A stretch of DNA of 64,000 bases. Origin: Didymella arachidicola (Eukaryota; Ascomycota; Dothideomycetes; Pleosporales; Didymellaceae). The stretch spans positions 2,666,001 through 2,730,000 of the forward strand of contig CM049986.1 of assembly GCA_016630955.3 (NCBI GenBank), given 5' to 3'. The first letter of the stretch is position 1. Each line of letters opens with the position of its first letter. Below, piece after piece: positions 12,783 to 24,039 of this stretch. The translations under genes were made by a program, and so were the position numbers. The notes below the pieces were generated by a model that was not told where the DNA came from, did not search any database, and saw nothing but the letters and a program-made list of their open reading frames with translations.

Positions 12783-14627
12783 ATGCATGACTTTCTCTTA
12801 GCCTCGGTGGCTACAGCTTCCATCCTGTTCACCAGGAATGCCGAAGCTGTCGCAGCGAACCCACTTCCTAAGCCTTCGAACCTCACCTGGGGCGATGCTG
12901 GATGCTTCTCCGTATCTTCTTTAACCCTGTCAGGCCAGGAGCATGATGTTTTACAACAGGCCTTCGATCGTGCCACCAAGACCATCACCGAGCTCAAATG
13001 GATCCCCCAGGCAATTGAGGCTCCGATGCGCCAGCTTGAACCCTTTCCAACACAGACTGCTTCCACGAAATCTCGGAGAAAGAGGCAGTACGGCGCACCG
13101 CCTACCGGAAACTGTACGGGACGTCTTTCCACAGTCAATGTCGAAATTGCCAATACACGCGCCGCTCTGCAGCACGGCGTCGACGAATCTTACACCCTAG
13201 ACGTCGCTGAAGGATCTTCCTCTATCGACATCTCCGCGGAAACTGTCTACGGCGCACTGCATGCTCTCACCACCCTCCAGCAGATCGTCATCAATGACGG
13301 TACGGGCAACCTGATCATCGAGCAGCCTGTATCCATCCAGGATGCCCCGCTCTACCCAGTACGTGGTATTATGATCGACAGCGGCCGCAACTTCGTCTCC
13401 AAGAAGAAGATCACGGAGCAAGTCGATGGCATGGCGTTGTCAAAGCTGAATATCCTCCATTGGCACATCGTTGACTCTCAGTCGTGGCCTCTTGAGGTCT
13501 CTGCCTACCCTGAAATGACCAAAGATGCTTACTCACCCAACGAAGTCTTCTCTCACGAGGATCTCAAGGAGATCATCAGCTATGCTGCAGCTCGCGGTGT
13601 TCGTGTTCTTCCGGAGATCGATATGCCCGGGCACGCCAGCTCTGGATGGGGCCAGATCGATCAGGACCTGCTCACTTGCCAGGACAGCTGGTGGTCCAAT
13701 GACGATTGGGCTTTGCACACTGCAGTTCAGCCGAACCCCGGCCAGCTTGATATCTTGAACAACAAGACCTACGAGGTTACCGGCAAGGTGTTCAAGGAGA
13801 TGGCTGACATCTTCCCTGACAACTGGTTCCACATTGGTGGCGACGAGCTGTTCCTCAATTGCAACAACTTCAGCTCTCGTGCTGTCGACTTCTTCAACTC
13901 CGGCAAGACCATGAACGATTTGTACCAGTACTGGGTCGACAACGCTATCCCCAACTTCCGCAAGCAGGCTAACAAGACACTCGTCATGTGGGAAGATGTC
14001 AAGCTCTCAGCGGACGTCGCTGCTAGCGGCGTAGTCCCAAAAGACATCGTCCTGCAGGCGTGGAACAACGGCCTGGAGCACATCTCTAACTTGACTGCTC
14101 TCGGCTACAAAGTCATTGTCTCTTCTTCCGACTTCATTTACCTCGACTGCGGCTACGGCGGTTGGGTGAGCAATGATCCTCGCTACAACGTCTTGATCAA
14201 CCCTAATGCAACTGATGGATCTCCGAACTTTAATTGGGGTGCTGGTGGAGGATCCTGGTGCGCGCCCTACAAGACATGGCAGCGTATTTACGACTTCGAT
14301 TTCACCTATAACCTCACCGACGCACAGAAGTCTCTTGTTCAAGGTGCCATTGCTCCGCTCTGGTCCGAGCAGGTCGACGATGTGATCATCAGCCAGAAGA
14401 TGTGGCCCCGCGCCGCAGCACTTGCTGAGCTGGTGTGGTCAGGTAACCGCGATGAAAATGGCAACAAGCGCACCACAGAGCTAACACAACGCATCTTGAA
14501 TTTCCGCGAGTACCTTGTTGCCAACGGTGTTCAGGCTGCTCCTCTGATGCCCAAGTACTGTCTTCAGCACCCTCACGAGTGCGATCTATACCAGAACCAG
14601 ACAGCTCTGTGGGGCAGTCCCGTCTGA
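12783..14627 (+). CDS. secreted beta-N-acetylhexosaminidase, GH20
   Basis: Exo-acting enzyme that removes N-acetylglucosamine from chitin oligomers and glycans, outside the cell. It is a single uninterrupted exon of 614 aa. An N-terminal signal peptide (about residues 1-24) is followed by a GH20b-type N-domain with a processing-type basic KSRRKRQY patch, then the catalytic barrel. The catalytic Asp-Glu pair is D354-E355 in HIGGDELFLN. Other barrel signatures are GIMIDSGRNFVS, LHWHIVDSQSWPLE, LPEIDMPGHASS and the C-terminal LWSEQVDD and WPRAAALAELVWSG motifs. All catalytic positions look intact. The ATG at 12783 is chosen because it starts the signal peptide directly. Confidence 0.96.
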   Translation: MHDFLLASVATASILFTRNAEAVAANPLPKPSNLTWGDAGCFSVSSLTLSGQEHDVLQQAFDRATKTITELKWIPQAIEAPMRQLEPFPTQTASTKSRRKRQYGAPPTGNCTGRLSTVNVEIANTRAALQHGVDESYTLDVAEGSSSIDISAETVYGALHALTTLQQIVINDGTGNLIIEQPVSIQDAPLYPVRGIMIDSGRNFVSKKKITEQVDGMALSKLNILHWHIVDSQSWPLEVSAYPEMTKDAYSPNEVFSHEDLKEIISYAAARGVRVLPEIDMPGHASSGWGQIDQDLLTCQDSWWSNDDWALHTAVQPNPGQLDILNNKTYEVTGKVFKEMADIFPDNWFHIGGDELFLNCNNFSSRAVDFFNSGKTMNDLYQYWVDNAIPNFRKQANKTLVMWEDVKLSADVAASGVVPKDIVLQAWNNGLEHISNLTALGYKVIVSSSDFIYLDCGYGGWVSNDPRYNVLINPNATDGSPNFNWGAGGGSWCAPYKTWQRIYDFDFTYNLTDAQKSLVQGAIAPLWSEQVDDVIISQKMWPRAAALAELVWSGNRDENGNKRTTELTQRILNFREYLVANGVQAAPLMPKYCLQHPHECDLYQNQTALWGSPV

Positions 14628-15206
14628 AGCTTTCAGTTTCAGACTTTTCTTTGTATAATTGCAGCGCTTTTCTCCTTCTCGGCGGTTACATTTTGGATGG
14701 TAGAGTGGCGGCCCTCCTGAGGCTGAGCGCTGTCTGGGAGAATTCCTGAGGTTCGAAAATACCCATAAGCTTAGTGTAAGAATACGAATCTGACAATCAT
14801 CTACCGTGTGTGTGCATATGTGCTGTTCAGATGTCGGGATGAGAGGAGAGCCATGGCTGACCCCTGTCTCATGCTCGCCAATGCAGCCAATGAGTGACTG
14901 ACTTCTCCGCCTCGGCGAGGAGCTTTGACTGCCGTGCTCGCAACGCAGCACTTTGCCTCCCATGCGTACCTCTCATCCTGCGAAGGACCACTAGAGCCGT
15001 TCAGGCACGCAACCGTAAGTCCTCCATCGTTCTTGCACTGAATGCTGGGACGTAGCTGCCGTGCTCTGAACCAACGAACGCACACAACACATGCGCCAAC
15101 CATGGCTGTCTGCTCGCACATTCCCACTGTCATCCGTCTGATTCCTATTACAACATGACGACTAACCATTCACAGCGGCTGCAGGCATCCACCCTACCTC
15201 GCAGCG
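14628..15206. other. intergenic, SPT10 upstream region
   Basis: About 0.6 kb with no gene recognised. It holds the 3' end of the hexosaminidase transcript and the promoter and leader of the Spt10-like gene. Confidence 0.45.
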
Positions 15207-16766
15207 ATGCCTGCGATGCTCGAAGACCCGTCCGCCCCAGCAATAGTCCGCACGTCTGGTGATGTTCCCTACCTTATGCCTGGCGGTCCACTTCCAGTCG
15301 GCATCGCGCCCATACAAGTGATACTGCGCGACCGCGTTACCACTGCGACCATAATCCCTTTCTCAGCGCCAAACCAAGTCCCCATCACACTGCTGGCGTA
15401 CCTCTGCGGCCTACTAGGCCGTGAGATAGAAAAGGGCGACACTTACCCCATGGTTGATCCGTTGCCGCTCGAGAACTTCGGGCCGTATTGGTTCGGCGTC
15501 TTCGGGGCTATCATGCTGCTGGGCGAAATCCAGGACGGACGAGAGTTGCACGAGATGGCGCGGCGCGGCTGTGATTGGGAGCGTGAGTGTCTTGGGAGCT
15601 TTTATATCAAGCCGAACTATCCGGGCCGCTCAAGTCATGTCTGCAACGGTGGGTTCTTGGTCACTGACGCGTCGAGGAATCGAGGCGTTGGACGACTGAT
15701 GGGTGAAACGTATCTGGACTGGGCGCCGAAGCTGGGGTATACGTACTCAGTCTTTAACCTGGTGTATGAAACTAACTTAGCTTCTTGTCGGATATGGGAT
15801 GCTCTAGGTTTCAAGCGTATTGGTCGCGTGAAGGGATGCGGGGACCTGAAGTCTCATCCAGGCGAGCTCATTGATGCGATCATCTACGGCCGCGATCTCG
15901 GTCAGGAAGACGACCTGGTCTCCGAAGAGCGTTTTGACAAGATCCGCTTCTACCTGAAGAATGGAAAGTATCCCAATGGCGCCGACCGTGCTGAGAAGAG
16001 TCGTCTTCGCAGCGCAGCCACGCACTACAAACTAACACCAGCCACGGATGACGAAGCCGAGAAACTATGGCTCAAGGGCAAAGAGGTCATATCTGACGGT
16101 CAGCGGCAGTACGAGATCGCGCGCGACGTACACCACAAGTCACACGGCGGGATCAATAAGACCACCGCCGCAATCGCAGAGTCATACCACTGGGTCCGCA
16201 TCAAAGAGACCGTATCACAAGTAATCCGCAACTGTCCCGAGTGTAGTGAGATGAACAAAGGCCTCTCAGGAATGCGCCTAAACCAGACGCGCTCCTCACA
16301 ACAGTCCAACGGGCAGCAACAGCAGTATTCTCCGCCATCCAGCGACCAGCTGCCACCAATGCCGCACTTCTCGCAGCCCTCAAGCGGGAGTGCAGACTCA
16401 CCAGACTACCCGCTGCAGCCCGAAGCCCAGCAACACCACCAGCAACCTGCGTACTCTGCGTACGCGAGCGAGACCTACGACATACCGCTCGATCCGGCTC
16501 TGATGCAAGGCGTCCAGCGCCTCGCTGAACTCCCACCAAGTCCATTCCTTGCTGCGCAGCGTGTGAACAGCGATGCCCACGCCGGCGGCCAAGACGTGTC
16601 CTTGCCTGATGTCCCGTCTAGTAGGTATGTGCCAACGAGGACCAACCGCGCCGACAACTCCTACGCTCACACTGGAGGGCCACAGCGGCGGTCGAGTGCA
16701 AGGGCCGAAATGAGGAGGAGAATGGATAGGGTCGCGAGGTATGGAAGGCAGGACGCCGGAACGTGA
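15207..16766 (+). CDS. SPT10: Spt10-like GNAT acetyltransferase with integrase-type zinc finger
   Basis: Putative nuclear acetyltransferase/DNA-binding activator. In yeast, Spt10 activates core histone genes. The protein is 519 aa in one exon. Residues about 90-232 form a GNAT fold, with the acetyl-CoA loop RNRGVGRLM near 157-165 and the YETNLASCRIWDALGFKRIG helix near 187-206. A His-His-Cys-Cys finger follows: H309-x3-H313-x29-C343-x2-C346, the spacing of retroelement integrase zinc-binding domains. The C-terminal 160 residues are Gln/Pro/Ser-rich and end in a basic tail, likely disordered. The combination of GNAT plus HHCC finger is the Spt10 hallmark, so I favour it over a generic acetyltransferase. 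Confidence 0.85.
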   Translation: MPAMLEDPSAPAIVRTSGDVPYLMPGGPLPVGIAPIQVILRDRVTTATIIPFSAPNQVPITLLAYLCGLLGREIEKGDTYPMVDPLPLENFGPYWFGVFGAIMLLGEIQDGRELHEMARRGCDWERECLGSFYIKPNYPGRSSHVCNGGFLVTDASRNRGVGRLMGETYLDWAPKLGYTYSVFNLVYETNLASCRIWDALGFKRIGRVKGCGDLKSHPGELIDAIIYGRDLGQEDDLVSEERFDKIRFYLKNGKYPNGADRAEKSRLRSAATHYKLTPATDDEAEKLWLKGKEVISDGQRQYEIARDVHHKSHGGINKTTAAIAESYHWVRIKETVSQVIRNCPECSEMNKGLSGMRLNQTRSSQQSNGQQQQYSPPSSDQLPPMPHFSQPSSGSADSPDYPLQPEAQQHHQQPAYSAYASETYDIPLDPALMQGVQRLAELPPSPFLAAQRVNSDAHAGGQDVSLPDVPSSRYVPTRTNRADNSYAHTGGPQRRSSARAEMRRRMDRVARYGRQDAGT

Positions 16767-17181
16767 ATGAGGAGGACTTTAGTCTAACGCAAACTAGTGA
16801 TAGGTCTACGACCGCTATGCGTCTGAAATATGGCCCGTTCTGGGAAGGAGTTCTGTAGTCGAGGTTTATGAGACTTACGCTTCAACAGCTGCGCTTGTCA
16901 CTTCAGGTACGGATCACTCCCCATCCTGGAGGTAGTCACGACCTTTCGGGCACCGTGATCCAATTAAACGGGTACGAAGATGAGCATACAAACTTTGTCA
17001 AGAGTCGCTATATACACGTGGCGAGGACCACTCTGGTGGTATCCAGGATATTCAACAGTGGAGATGAGAGAGGGACCAAACGGCCGTACATGCAATACCC
17101 TCATACATCATTTGCGATATAGATGTATACCCCACGGAAGCAAATCAACGCCAAGTCGCAAGTCCATCATCTCCCGTGTCG
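16767..17181. other. intergenic between convergent genes
   Basis: This 0.4-kb stretch separates the convergent ends of SPT10 and a coiled-coil gene. Nothing else was recognised. Confidence 0.5.
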
Positions 17182-18624
17182 TCACACGATCTTGGCAGTA
17201 CTCCGCCCCTCCGGTCCATTCTCATCCAACACCGTCTTCAGCTGCCTCAAATACGCGCCAAATTCACCAAAGCTGCCGTAATCCAACGATCGCGCAGCAG
17301 TAGAAATATTCGACGCCACAGAGTGAAGACTGTCGTACTTCTTCTTGACCGTGATGTACGTCTTACGCACGTTGGCGAGCTTGACATCCGTATCAGACGC
17401 CGAGGTCAGCTGAGACGATGACACGGAAGGCGTGGGCGATGCTCTGACCTCTGCTGCGGGCTCATTCGCAGAGCCTCTAAGCGCAGCGTTCTCGCTTCTC
17501 AGGTCACTGACTTCCCGCTGGAGATCTGCGATCTGCTTCCCCAGCTGCTGGATCTCTGACGCTATACCCTCATCCCTGCGCGTCGCCTCTCGATCCTTCT
17601 CTTCCAGCCCACGCGTCAGCTCGGCGTTTGTATCCTGCTCTTCTTTGAGCAGCCGCTCGTATTCGTCACGCTGCTGGATTAGGTCGAGTTCGCCTTTTAG
17701 ACAGCTGCGGGTGGCCTCTATTTCTTTGCGTAGGTGGTCGCATTCCCATGTTAGATCGCTTGTAAGACGTCTCTGAATTCCGAGTTCTTCTGAGCTATCG
17801 GCGGTCTGCTTGGAGCTGGTGATGCTTTGGCGGCGTTGGATGTCGAGGGCGCGCTGTTCGGCGGTTTCTTTGGTAGCTCTGATGTTTGCTTGCGAGGTAT
17901 GGAGTTGTTGCTGGAGATGTTCGATTTCCTTTGCATGGGCTACTTTTAGGCGTGTAAGCTCGTTTTCAGAATTGTGGCTGTGTGTTGGAGTCGGTGTTAG
18001 CGTGGGCATCGCCGTTGGTTTCGAGTCATCCTTGCTGCCTGGAGAGTCGATCTTCAGCGGCTGGCGAGGTGGTGTTAAACTGTCCGTTGTGACTTGTCTT
18101 TCGGTGTCTTCGTCTTCGCTGTCGGAGATCACATATGCGTCCACAATGCTTGCACCTCCATTGACTCTCTTGCTGCTGTTTGCTTTAGGCATAATCTTTT
18201 GGATCTTGGTTGCTCGTTCGTTTCTGGTCTTTGAAGATGGGCTGCGCTTCTTCGTGGTTGCAACGCTGGATCCTCCCTTCGCTTTCGCCTTAGCTGATGC
18301 CTTCTTCAGTGGAGTTCCCCTCGATCTTGTCACTGCCATGCTCGTGGTTTTCAGATATGGTTTTATCGAGACTCCCTTGTTCGGTGTCCCTTCTTCGTCT
18401 TCGATGGACTGGACAATGCGAGTCTCGTTTTCGACGGCCCGGTTCTGACTGGCCTCGTCTTCGTATCGAACCGGTGATAATCGTTTGAGACCCTGATAGA
18501 CCCTCTCACGATTGAAGAGTAGGTTGTTGAACAGATCGAGACTTTCTAGACGTTTGAGGAAAGAAGGACTCCTCCGTCGTTGGAGTTCCGGATTCGAGTC
18601 CGAGATTGAGGAGTATTTTGGCAT
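17182..18624 (-). CDS. coiled-coil protein of unknown function
   Basis: 480 aa in one exon, starting at MPKYSSISDSNPE; the frame is open 15 codons further but has no ATG there. Residues about 95-160 are a basic, low-complexity Lys/Ser/Ala stretch with possible nuclear localisation signals. A short acidic motif (SDSEDEDTE) and a Pro/Thr-rich linker come next. Residues about 230-405 are a predicted coiled coil rich in Glu, Gln, Leu and Arg. The end is a compact helical region with a YGSFGEFGAYLRQLKTVLDE patch. This layout recalls kinetochore or spindle coiled-coil proteins such as monopolin Csm1/Pcs1, but I cannot match the globular C-terminal domain, so no function is assigned. Confidence 0.75.
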   Translation of the reverse strand: MPKYSSISDSNPELQRRRSPSFLKRLESLDLFNNLLFNRERVYQGLKRLSPVRYEDEASQNRAVENETRIVQSIEDEEGTPNKGVSIKPYLKTTSMAVTRSRGTPLKKASAKAKAKGGSSVATTKKRSPSSKTRNERATKIQKIMPKANSSKRVNGGASIVDAYVISDSEDEDTERQVTTDSLTPPRQPLKIDSPGSKDDSKPTAMPTLTPTPTHSHNSENELTRLKVAHAKEIEHLQQQLHTSQANIRATKETAEQRALDIQRRQSITSSKQTADSSEELGIQRRLTSDLTWECDHLRKEIEATRSCLKGELDLIQQRDEYERLLKEEQDTNAELTRGLEEKDREATRRDEGIASEIQQLGKQIADLQREVSDLRSENAALRGSANEPAAEVRASPTPSVSSSQLTSASDTDVKLANVRKTYITVKKKYDSLHSVASNISTAARSLDYGSFGEFGAYLRQLKTVLDENGPEGRSTAKIV

Positions 18625-19382
18625 GAAGCTAAACCCTCTGTGCCGGCAAGTGGTTTGTCTTTTGTACAATTCTCAGACGTCGAAATGACCCTGAAGAGTG
18701 ATGACTAAAGAGAGTTGGTTAACCGAGTTGTCGTGTTAGGAAATGTAGTCCTTGGGATTGCGAGAGTATATTCCTGACAGCAAGAACACCGCGAGGCCGG
18801 TCGATATGCCGCGATGCGCGGTCGGAAGAGGTACTTTGTGGTAAAAGAGGTTTAATTGGGCCCAACAACTTAGCCACGGGTGAGTCTCGGACGAAGCACA
18901 GTTGCTTTGCGGGAGTGTGGTGTAGAAGTAACGCGTGTGATCCAGGCGCGGGAAGACGCTTATGTGGGGTGCTGAGAGTCGATCCGGGCGGTCAAGTGAA
19001 GGTATTCTCATATCTCTCTAGTCCAGTGCCAGACTGTACGGTAGCATGGGCCTCCAGCAGTCGAATGGCACCCTGCTGACGAGCAGTAAGCGCTGCCTTC
19101 CAGACATTGACGTGTTGTGAATGAACATCATGAAATGTAAATCGGAGGAATCACGTACGCAGAGGAAACCACAATCCGGTAAAAATCGTGAAGAAGTCGT
19201 AGCCAGGTGCCGCTGGCTCATCAACAGACAGTCATCATTAATGCTACAATAACGCCTTCTCGACCCAGCTATTCTATGCCCTTGACACCGAACGCTGGAG
19301 GACGTAGCCGTATGCTAATACATGATATCGTAAAACAAGCACGAAACGCTGACCGAACAAATGCACCGAGAAAACCGTACTA
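18625..19382. other. intergenic, nothing recognised
   Basis: This 0.76-kb gap lies between two minus-strand genes. No coding, RNA or repeat feature could be supported. Confidence 0.45.
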
Positions 19383-22300
19383 CTAATACATATCCTCCTC
19401 CTGCTGTCTGTCCATTGTGGTCTGCCGGCTCAGGATACTATTCCTCGCACTGCGATCCCGACTCCGCGCTGTGTCGACACTCAAGCTCCTCTGCACATTG
19501 GGCTCTTCGGCTGCCATCCGCTCCCGCTCCCTCTCGAGCATTGCCCGGAGATCTGCGTTCTCTTCCACCTTCTGCTCAAGCCTCTTGCGTGCGCCGCTGC
19601 GATCAAGAAGTCTGGCTTCGCGCTCCGCCTTAAGCCGGCGCTCGAGTTCTTTGAGACGATGAATCCACTTCTGCTCACTAGGCTGTAGTGGCCCGGCCTC
19701 AGGATACGGATGCCCTGGTGTGCGGGCCTCGCTCACGCTTCGCTGCTGCTGCTCTTGTTGAAGCTGCTGCACGACTGAGGTCGAGTGCGCCCGCAGCAGG
19801 GTATGCGCCATACTTGCGCGCTTAGAGGAAGTGGGCGAGCCTGCCGGGTTCTTGCTAACGACCAAGCTGTCGCCAGCCTGGGCTGCGGATGTGATGGCGC
19901 GTAGTGTTGAGATCTCTGTTCTTAGGTTCTTGTTCTCGTTGCGCAGTTTAGAGACTTCTCCGGAATTCAGCTCGACTACGCCACCGCGCACTGTGCTTGG
20001 CCTCCCGATGGATTGGGACTGTTTATGCGCCAGAACTATCTTCTCCAGCTGCTCGAGACGCTTCATGCGGCCATCAAGAGTGTGCTCGAGGGTCTGGTAG
20101 TCACGCACGAGATCCTTCTCGGTTGCTCGAATTCTCTGCTTGAATCCGCCGATGATGCCTTCGACGGTCTTGACGGCTAGGACCATGTTGTGGTTGAAAC
20201 CCTTGATATTCCGTGAGATCAGTTCCATGGACGTCAGTTCGCCGTTGACGAGCGCGTTGTTTCGGCACCATTCTGCTCCGCATAGGGTCGACAAGCGGTT
20301 CCAGAGCGCGTAGAGCAGATTGTTACGCTCAAGAAGCTGCTCCTTGTACTGCCTTTCGATGCGAAGCAGCTTCCCCTGATCCTGACTTCGCAGAGTCTCT
20401 AATTCGGAGACTCTTTCCTCATGGATCCGAATGGTCCTGGTGACAGACTGGTGACCGCGCTTGGCGTTTTCAAAGGTCGCCGCCTCTTGCCGACGCAATT
20501 GACGTTCACGCTCGAGCGCTTCGGTGCTCTGTCGTACTTGCAGACCTGTGCTTTCGAGTAAGGTGTCGCGGTTGCGCAATAGCTGCTCTTTTTCGTGAAG
20601 ATCGTTTCTCGTGAAATTGAGTTCTTCGATGGTAGTATCGAGATCTCGTTGCAACTTCGTGATGTCCTGACATTGGTAAGTACGGGTTGATTGACAGCGG
20701 CAGTGTGCCGGCGATGCTTACCTTGAGCAAGCTGGGCTTGGAACCATTGTTGTTGCCTAGCACATCGCGTAGGCTTGTCTCGAACTCGTCGTGTTGTCGT
20801 CGCCAGTTGTTGGCTTCCACTTCCTTGCTAGATAGGTCCTTGCGCAGCCTTCTGCTTTCTTCTTTGAGCTTAGCCAATTGTGAGTTGAGATCAGCCATGA
20901 CCTTCTCGACTTCCTGTTTGCCGTGGCTTTCGAGAGCATCCCGTTGCTGGCGCTCTTCCCCGAAACGATCTTCGAGGTCTCGCAGCCGCTCCTTCTCATG
21001 CTGAATGTTGATGTGCGCGTTCTCAAGCTCAGACTCCAACTCGCCAATCTTGATCTTGTCGCCCTCTTGCTCTTCTCGGAGGAAATCAACCTCTCCTTGG
21101 CACGACTCAAGCTGAATGTCGAGCTTCTCGTTCTTCGACCTCTCATCGTTGAGCATCTTATCCTGCCTGTCCAATTCCTCGTTCGCATCTCGTAGCTCTG
21201 ATTCGAGAGCTTCGATCTTGCGTAGGCTTGCGTTCTGCTGGTCCTCGAGCTGAACCAGGCTTTCGCTCACATTCTTCATCTCCTGTTGCAAAGCGTTAAA
21301 GTCTTCGATAGAATGCTCCAAGTCCGTCGCTAACCGATCGCGATCTTGCTGCATCTGCTCAGCTTCGGCCTCGAGCCGCTGGATCGTTTCGAGTGCTTCT
21401 CCTCTGAGCTCTTCACATTCCTGCTCTTTATCTTGCAGCAATATCAAAGCTTCGTCGCGCTCTGCAACTAGTGACTGAATGTCCTCAGACTGCGCCTCCA
21501 GCTCTGTCTCGCACTCTTGCACCTTCTTTTCCGCGGTCTCAAGCATATCAAGGTGTCCAACAAGCTGATCGTCGAGCTCCTTGTTTTGAAGTTTTAGCTG
21601 GGACAGCTCGTCTCGGGCAGCTGCCAACTTGCTTTCAAGATCCTCACGATCAGTATCACTCATCTGAGTAATCCGTGTGCCGCCACTAGCGCGCGAGACG
21701 GACCTCATGTGGTTACGAGAGATGGATCGTTCCAAGATACTATCCCCGGCGATCGACCCCACATCTCCGCGACGAAGTGTGAGCCTGAGACCCTCGTTCT
21801 CTTCACGCAATCGTGTGTTCTCGCGCATTCGTGACGTAAGCATAGAGGTTTGAGCATGCAAATCGCGCTGCAGCCGCTCATTGTTGGTCTGGAGCTGATC
21901 GACTAGTGTGCTTGAACCACCTGACGAGGGGCGCTTTTGCTCCGAGTCTGCGTCTGATGCATAAGACTGGTGAATGAGGCGCGAGCTGGCATGCGTCCGG
22001 CTGCTACTGTGGTTGTTGGCATGCTGTAGGATCTGGCGATTCTGTTCCCTTGTGCGCTGTAGCTCTTCACGAAGTCTGTCTCGGTCTGCTTCCGCTTGCT
22101 CACAGCGAGCTTCCGCCTCATCGCGACGAAGACGCTCTTCTTGCAGATCTTCTCTCCAAATATTGACAGCTTCATCGTGACCGGACTCTCCAGATGAGCT
22201 CTTTTCTCGCATAGTCTTGATGTAGTCTGCCATGCGTCGGTTGTCCGCCTCCTTCTGAAGAGCCTCTTGCTGCCACTGCTCTGTGATCGTTTCTGCAGAC

Positions 22301-24039
22301 TCGAGGCGTTCGCGCAAGAAATGGATCTCTTCCTCCAGCTCAGCCTGTGTTGACTCATGTCCGCTCTTCTCATCTTCCGATCCACTACCGCTGTCTTTTG
22401 CTGCAGGTTGACCCTCTTCCTGTGACTTAAGTCTTCGTTCTAAATCTCGAACCTTCTTGCGTAGTGTTTGAGACTCCTTCTTCTCGGTCGCGAGATCTGT
22501 CTGGAGCTGAACGTTCTTAGAGATCATCTCCTTGACACCCTCATCAGACCGATTCTGTAGCGCTTGATCGAGAAAGTGGATCTTCAACTTGAGATCAAAG
22601 TTCTCTTTGCTGAGCTTATCGATCTTGCTGTTCTGCTCCTTGAGTGTCAGGTTGTGCTTGCTCCTAGTGAACGGTGTCGCCGAATGCCGGCTCGGAGATC
22701 GTGAGTGCTTCGCTTTGAACTCTCGCGCAACAGTGTCAGGGACTTGGATATCTTGGACGTGCCTAGCGACCACGGTATCAGTCAAGTTTGTCGGACCTCC
22801 TGCAGCGCCTGTTCGCGGAGTCTCAGGTGGCGTCGTGGTTTTGTCCAGTTCCTCATCTACCCTCCCCAGGCCACCTTCGGGGTTCAACAGGCCAGATAGC
22901 GAATTCGCGCTGACGCTTCGGTGCTTGTCCCAGGGGTTGGTGTCGCTGTAGCCCGACACAGACGAGGCGATACTGCCTAAGCTAGGCAGCCTCGATAGAC
23001 CCATGCTACTCCTGTGAGGCAAGACCGCGCGAGGGACTGCGCCGCCTGTCTGTAGAGCATAGTCGGCACCCAAGCTAGCCGTACTCGCCGCGTCGCCAGA
23101 TACGTCGGAGTGATTCGTGAAGGAGGAGGTGGAGGATCGTTGGCTCGATTGGCGGTTCTGCAAGAAAGCCGGTCGTTTTCGAGATCGCGGGGACGTCGTG
23201 ATAATCTGCGGTGGAGGCATCATCGCTGCACCGTCGATGCTGGCGTCTGATGCACTGTTGACGGATGCGGCTTCCTCGAATCTGCTAAAGTCTGGCGCCT
23301 TGACCGTCGATGCACTTGATACTGGTCGCAGAGAGCGGTCTAGCTCCTTCTGCTCTGTTTCCCCAGCATCCTGAGACTCGCTCTGATCTCCATGTCCCTT
23401 CAATCTCCGTTGCGCAGCGTCGGCAGAGGGAGAGGATGGCACAACCTCAGACATTGAGTTTCCATGGTCCAACGAGTCGTCTGTGCTGCTGTCGACACTG
23501 ATGCGCCGTGCTGCTGGTGTCTTGTAGGCGCCTGCTGGTGTCGGCGGTTCGTTTGACAAAACCGACGAGTCTGTGTTCTGTGTATCTTCTTCGCTCGAGT
23601 CTGGTATTGGCACATTCTGAGCGTCTTCTGCATCTTGCGTTGCAGGGCGCACCGTCCCTGGCGACCCTCCGAACAAGTAGGTGTCGTCGGCCCCGATGCG
23701 CGTTTGCGAAGCCGCAGGGTGCGCCGACAGATCCGGGATGAAGCTTGACTCGACATCCATGAGCTGACGCTTCATCTTGCGATCCAAGAACTCGCTGCCG
23801 TCGCTCGGTACATGGTCGTCGTGGAAGTCATGGCGCAGGAAGCTGTCGTCCTCAAGCTCAGGGAGCGGCGGAAGGTCGGCGTCGGCAACATCGAAGGCCT
23901 GTACATCCTCGAAATCCGATATGCTGTGCTCCATGGGGTTGTGTGTGGCTTCAGCCAAAGTGGCTGCGGTTGGCGTGGGCTCGCCGCTGTTTGTTTGGGG
24001 CGTTTCAGCGGTAGAGGCAGGAGTGTTCGAGGCAGCCAT
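19383..24039 (-). CDS. apsB: ApsB/Mto1-like microtubule-organising centre protein
   Basis: Scaffold that recruits gamma-tubulin complexes to spindle-pole-body outer plaques, septal and nuclear-envelope organising centres. Exons on the minus strand are 24039..20722 and 20666..19383 (55-nt phase-0 intron), 1533 aa. The first 400 residues are acidic, Ser/Thr-rich and probably disordered. The centrosomin motif 1 (Cnn_1N) lies at about residues 463-495, with LKEQNSKIDKLSKENFDLKL followed by KIHFLDQAL; it is the gamma-tubulin-complex activating element of this family. The rest is almost continuous coiled coil with a breakpoint near residue 1110. The Arg/Glu-rich C-terminal 100 residues probably carry the targeting region (inference). 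A leucine-poor NES-like pattern is present at residues 43-51. Confidence 0.9.
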
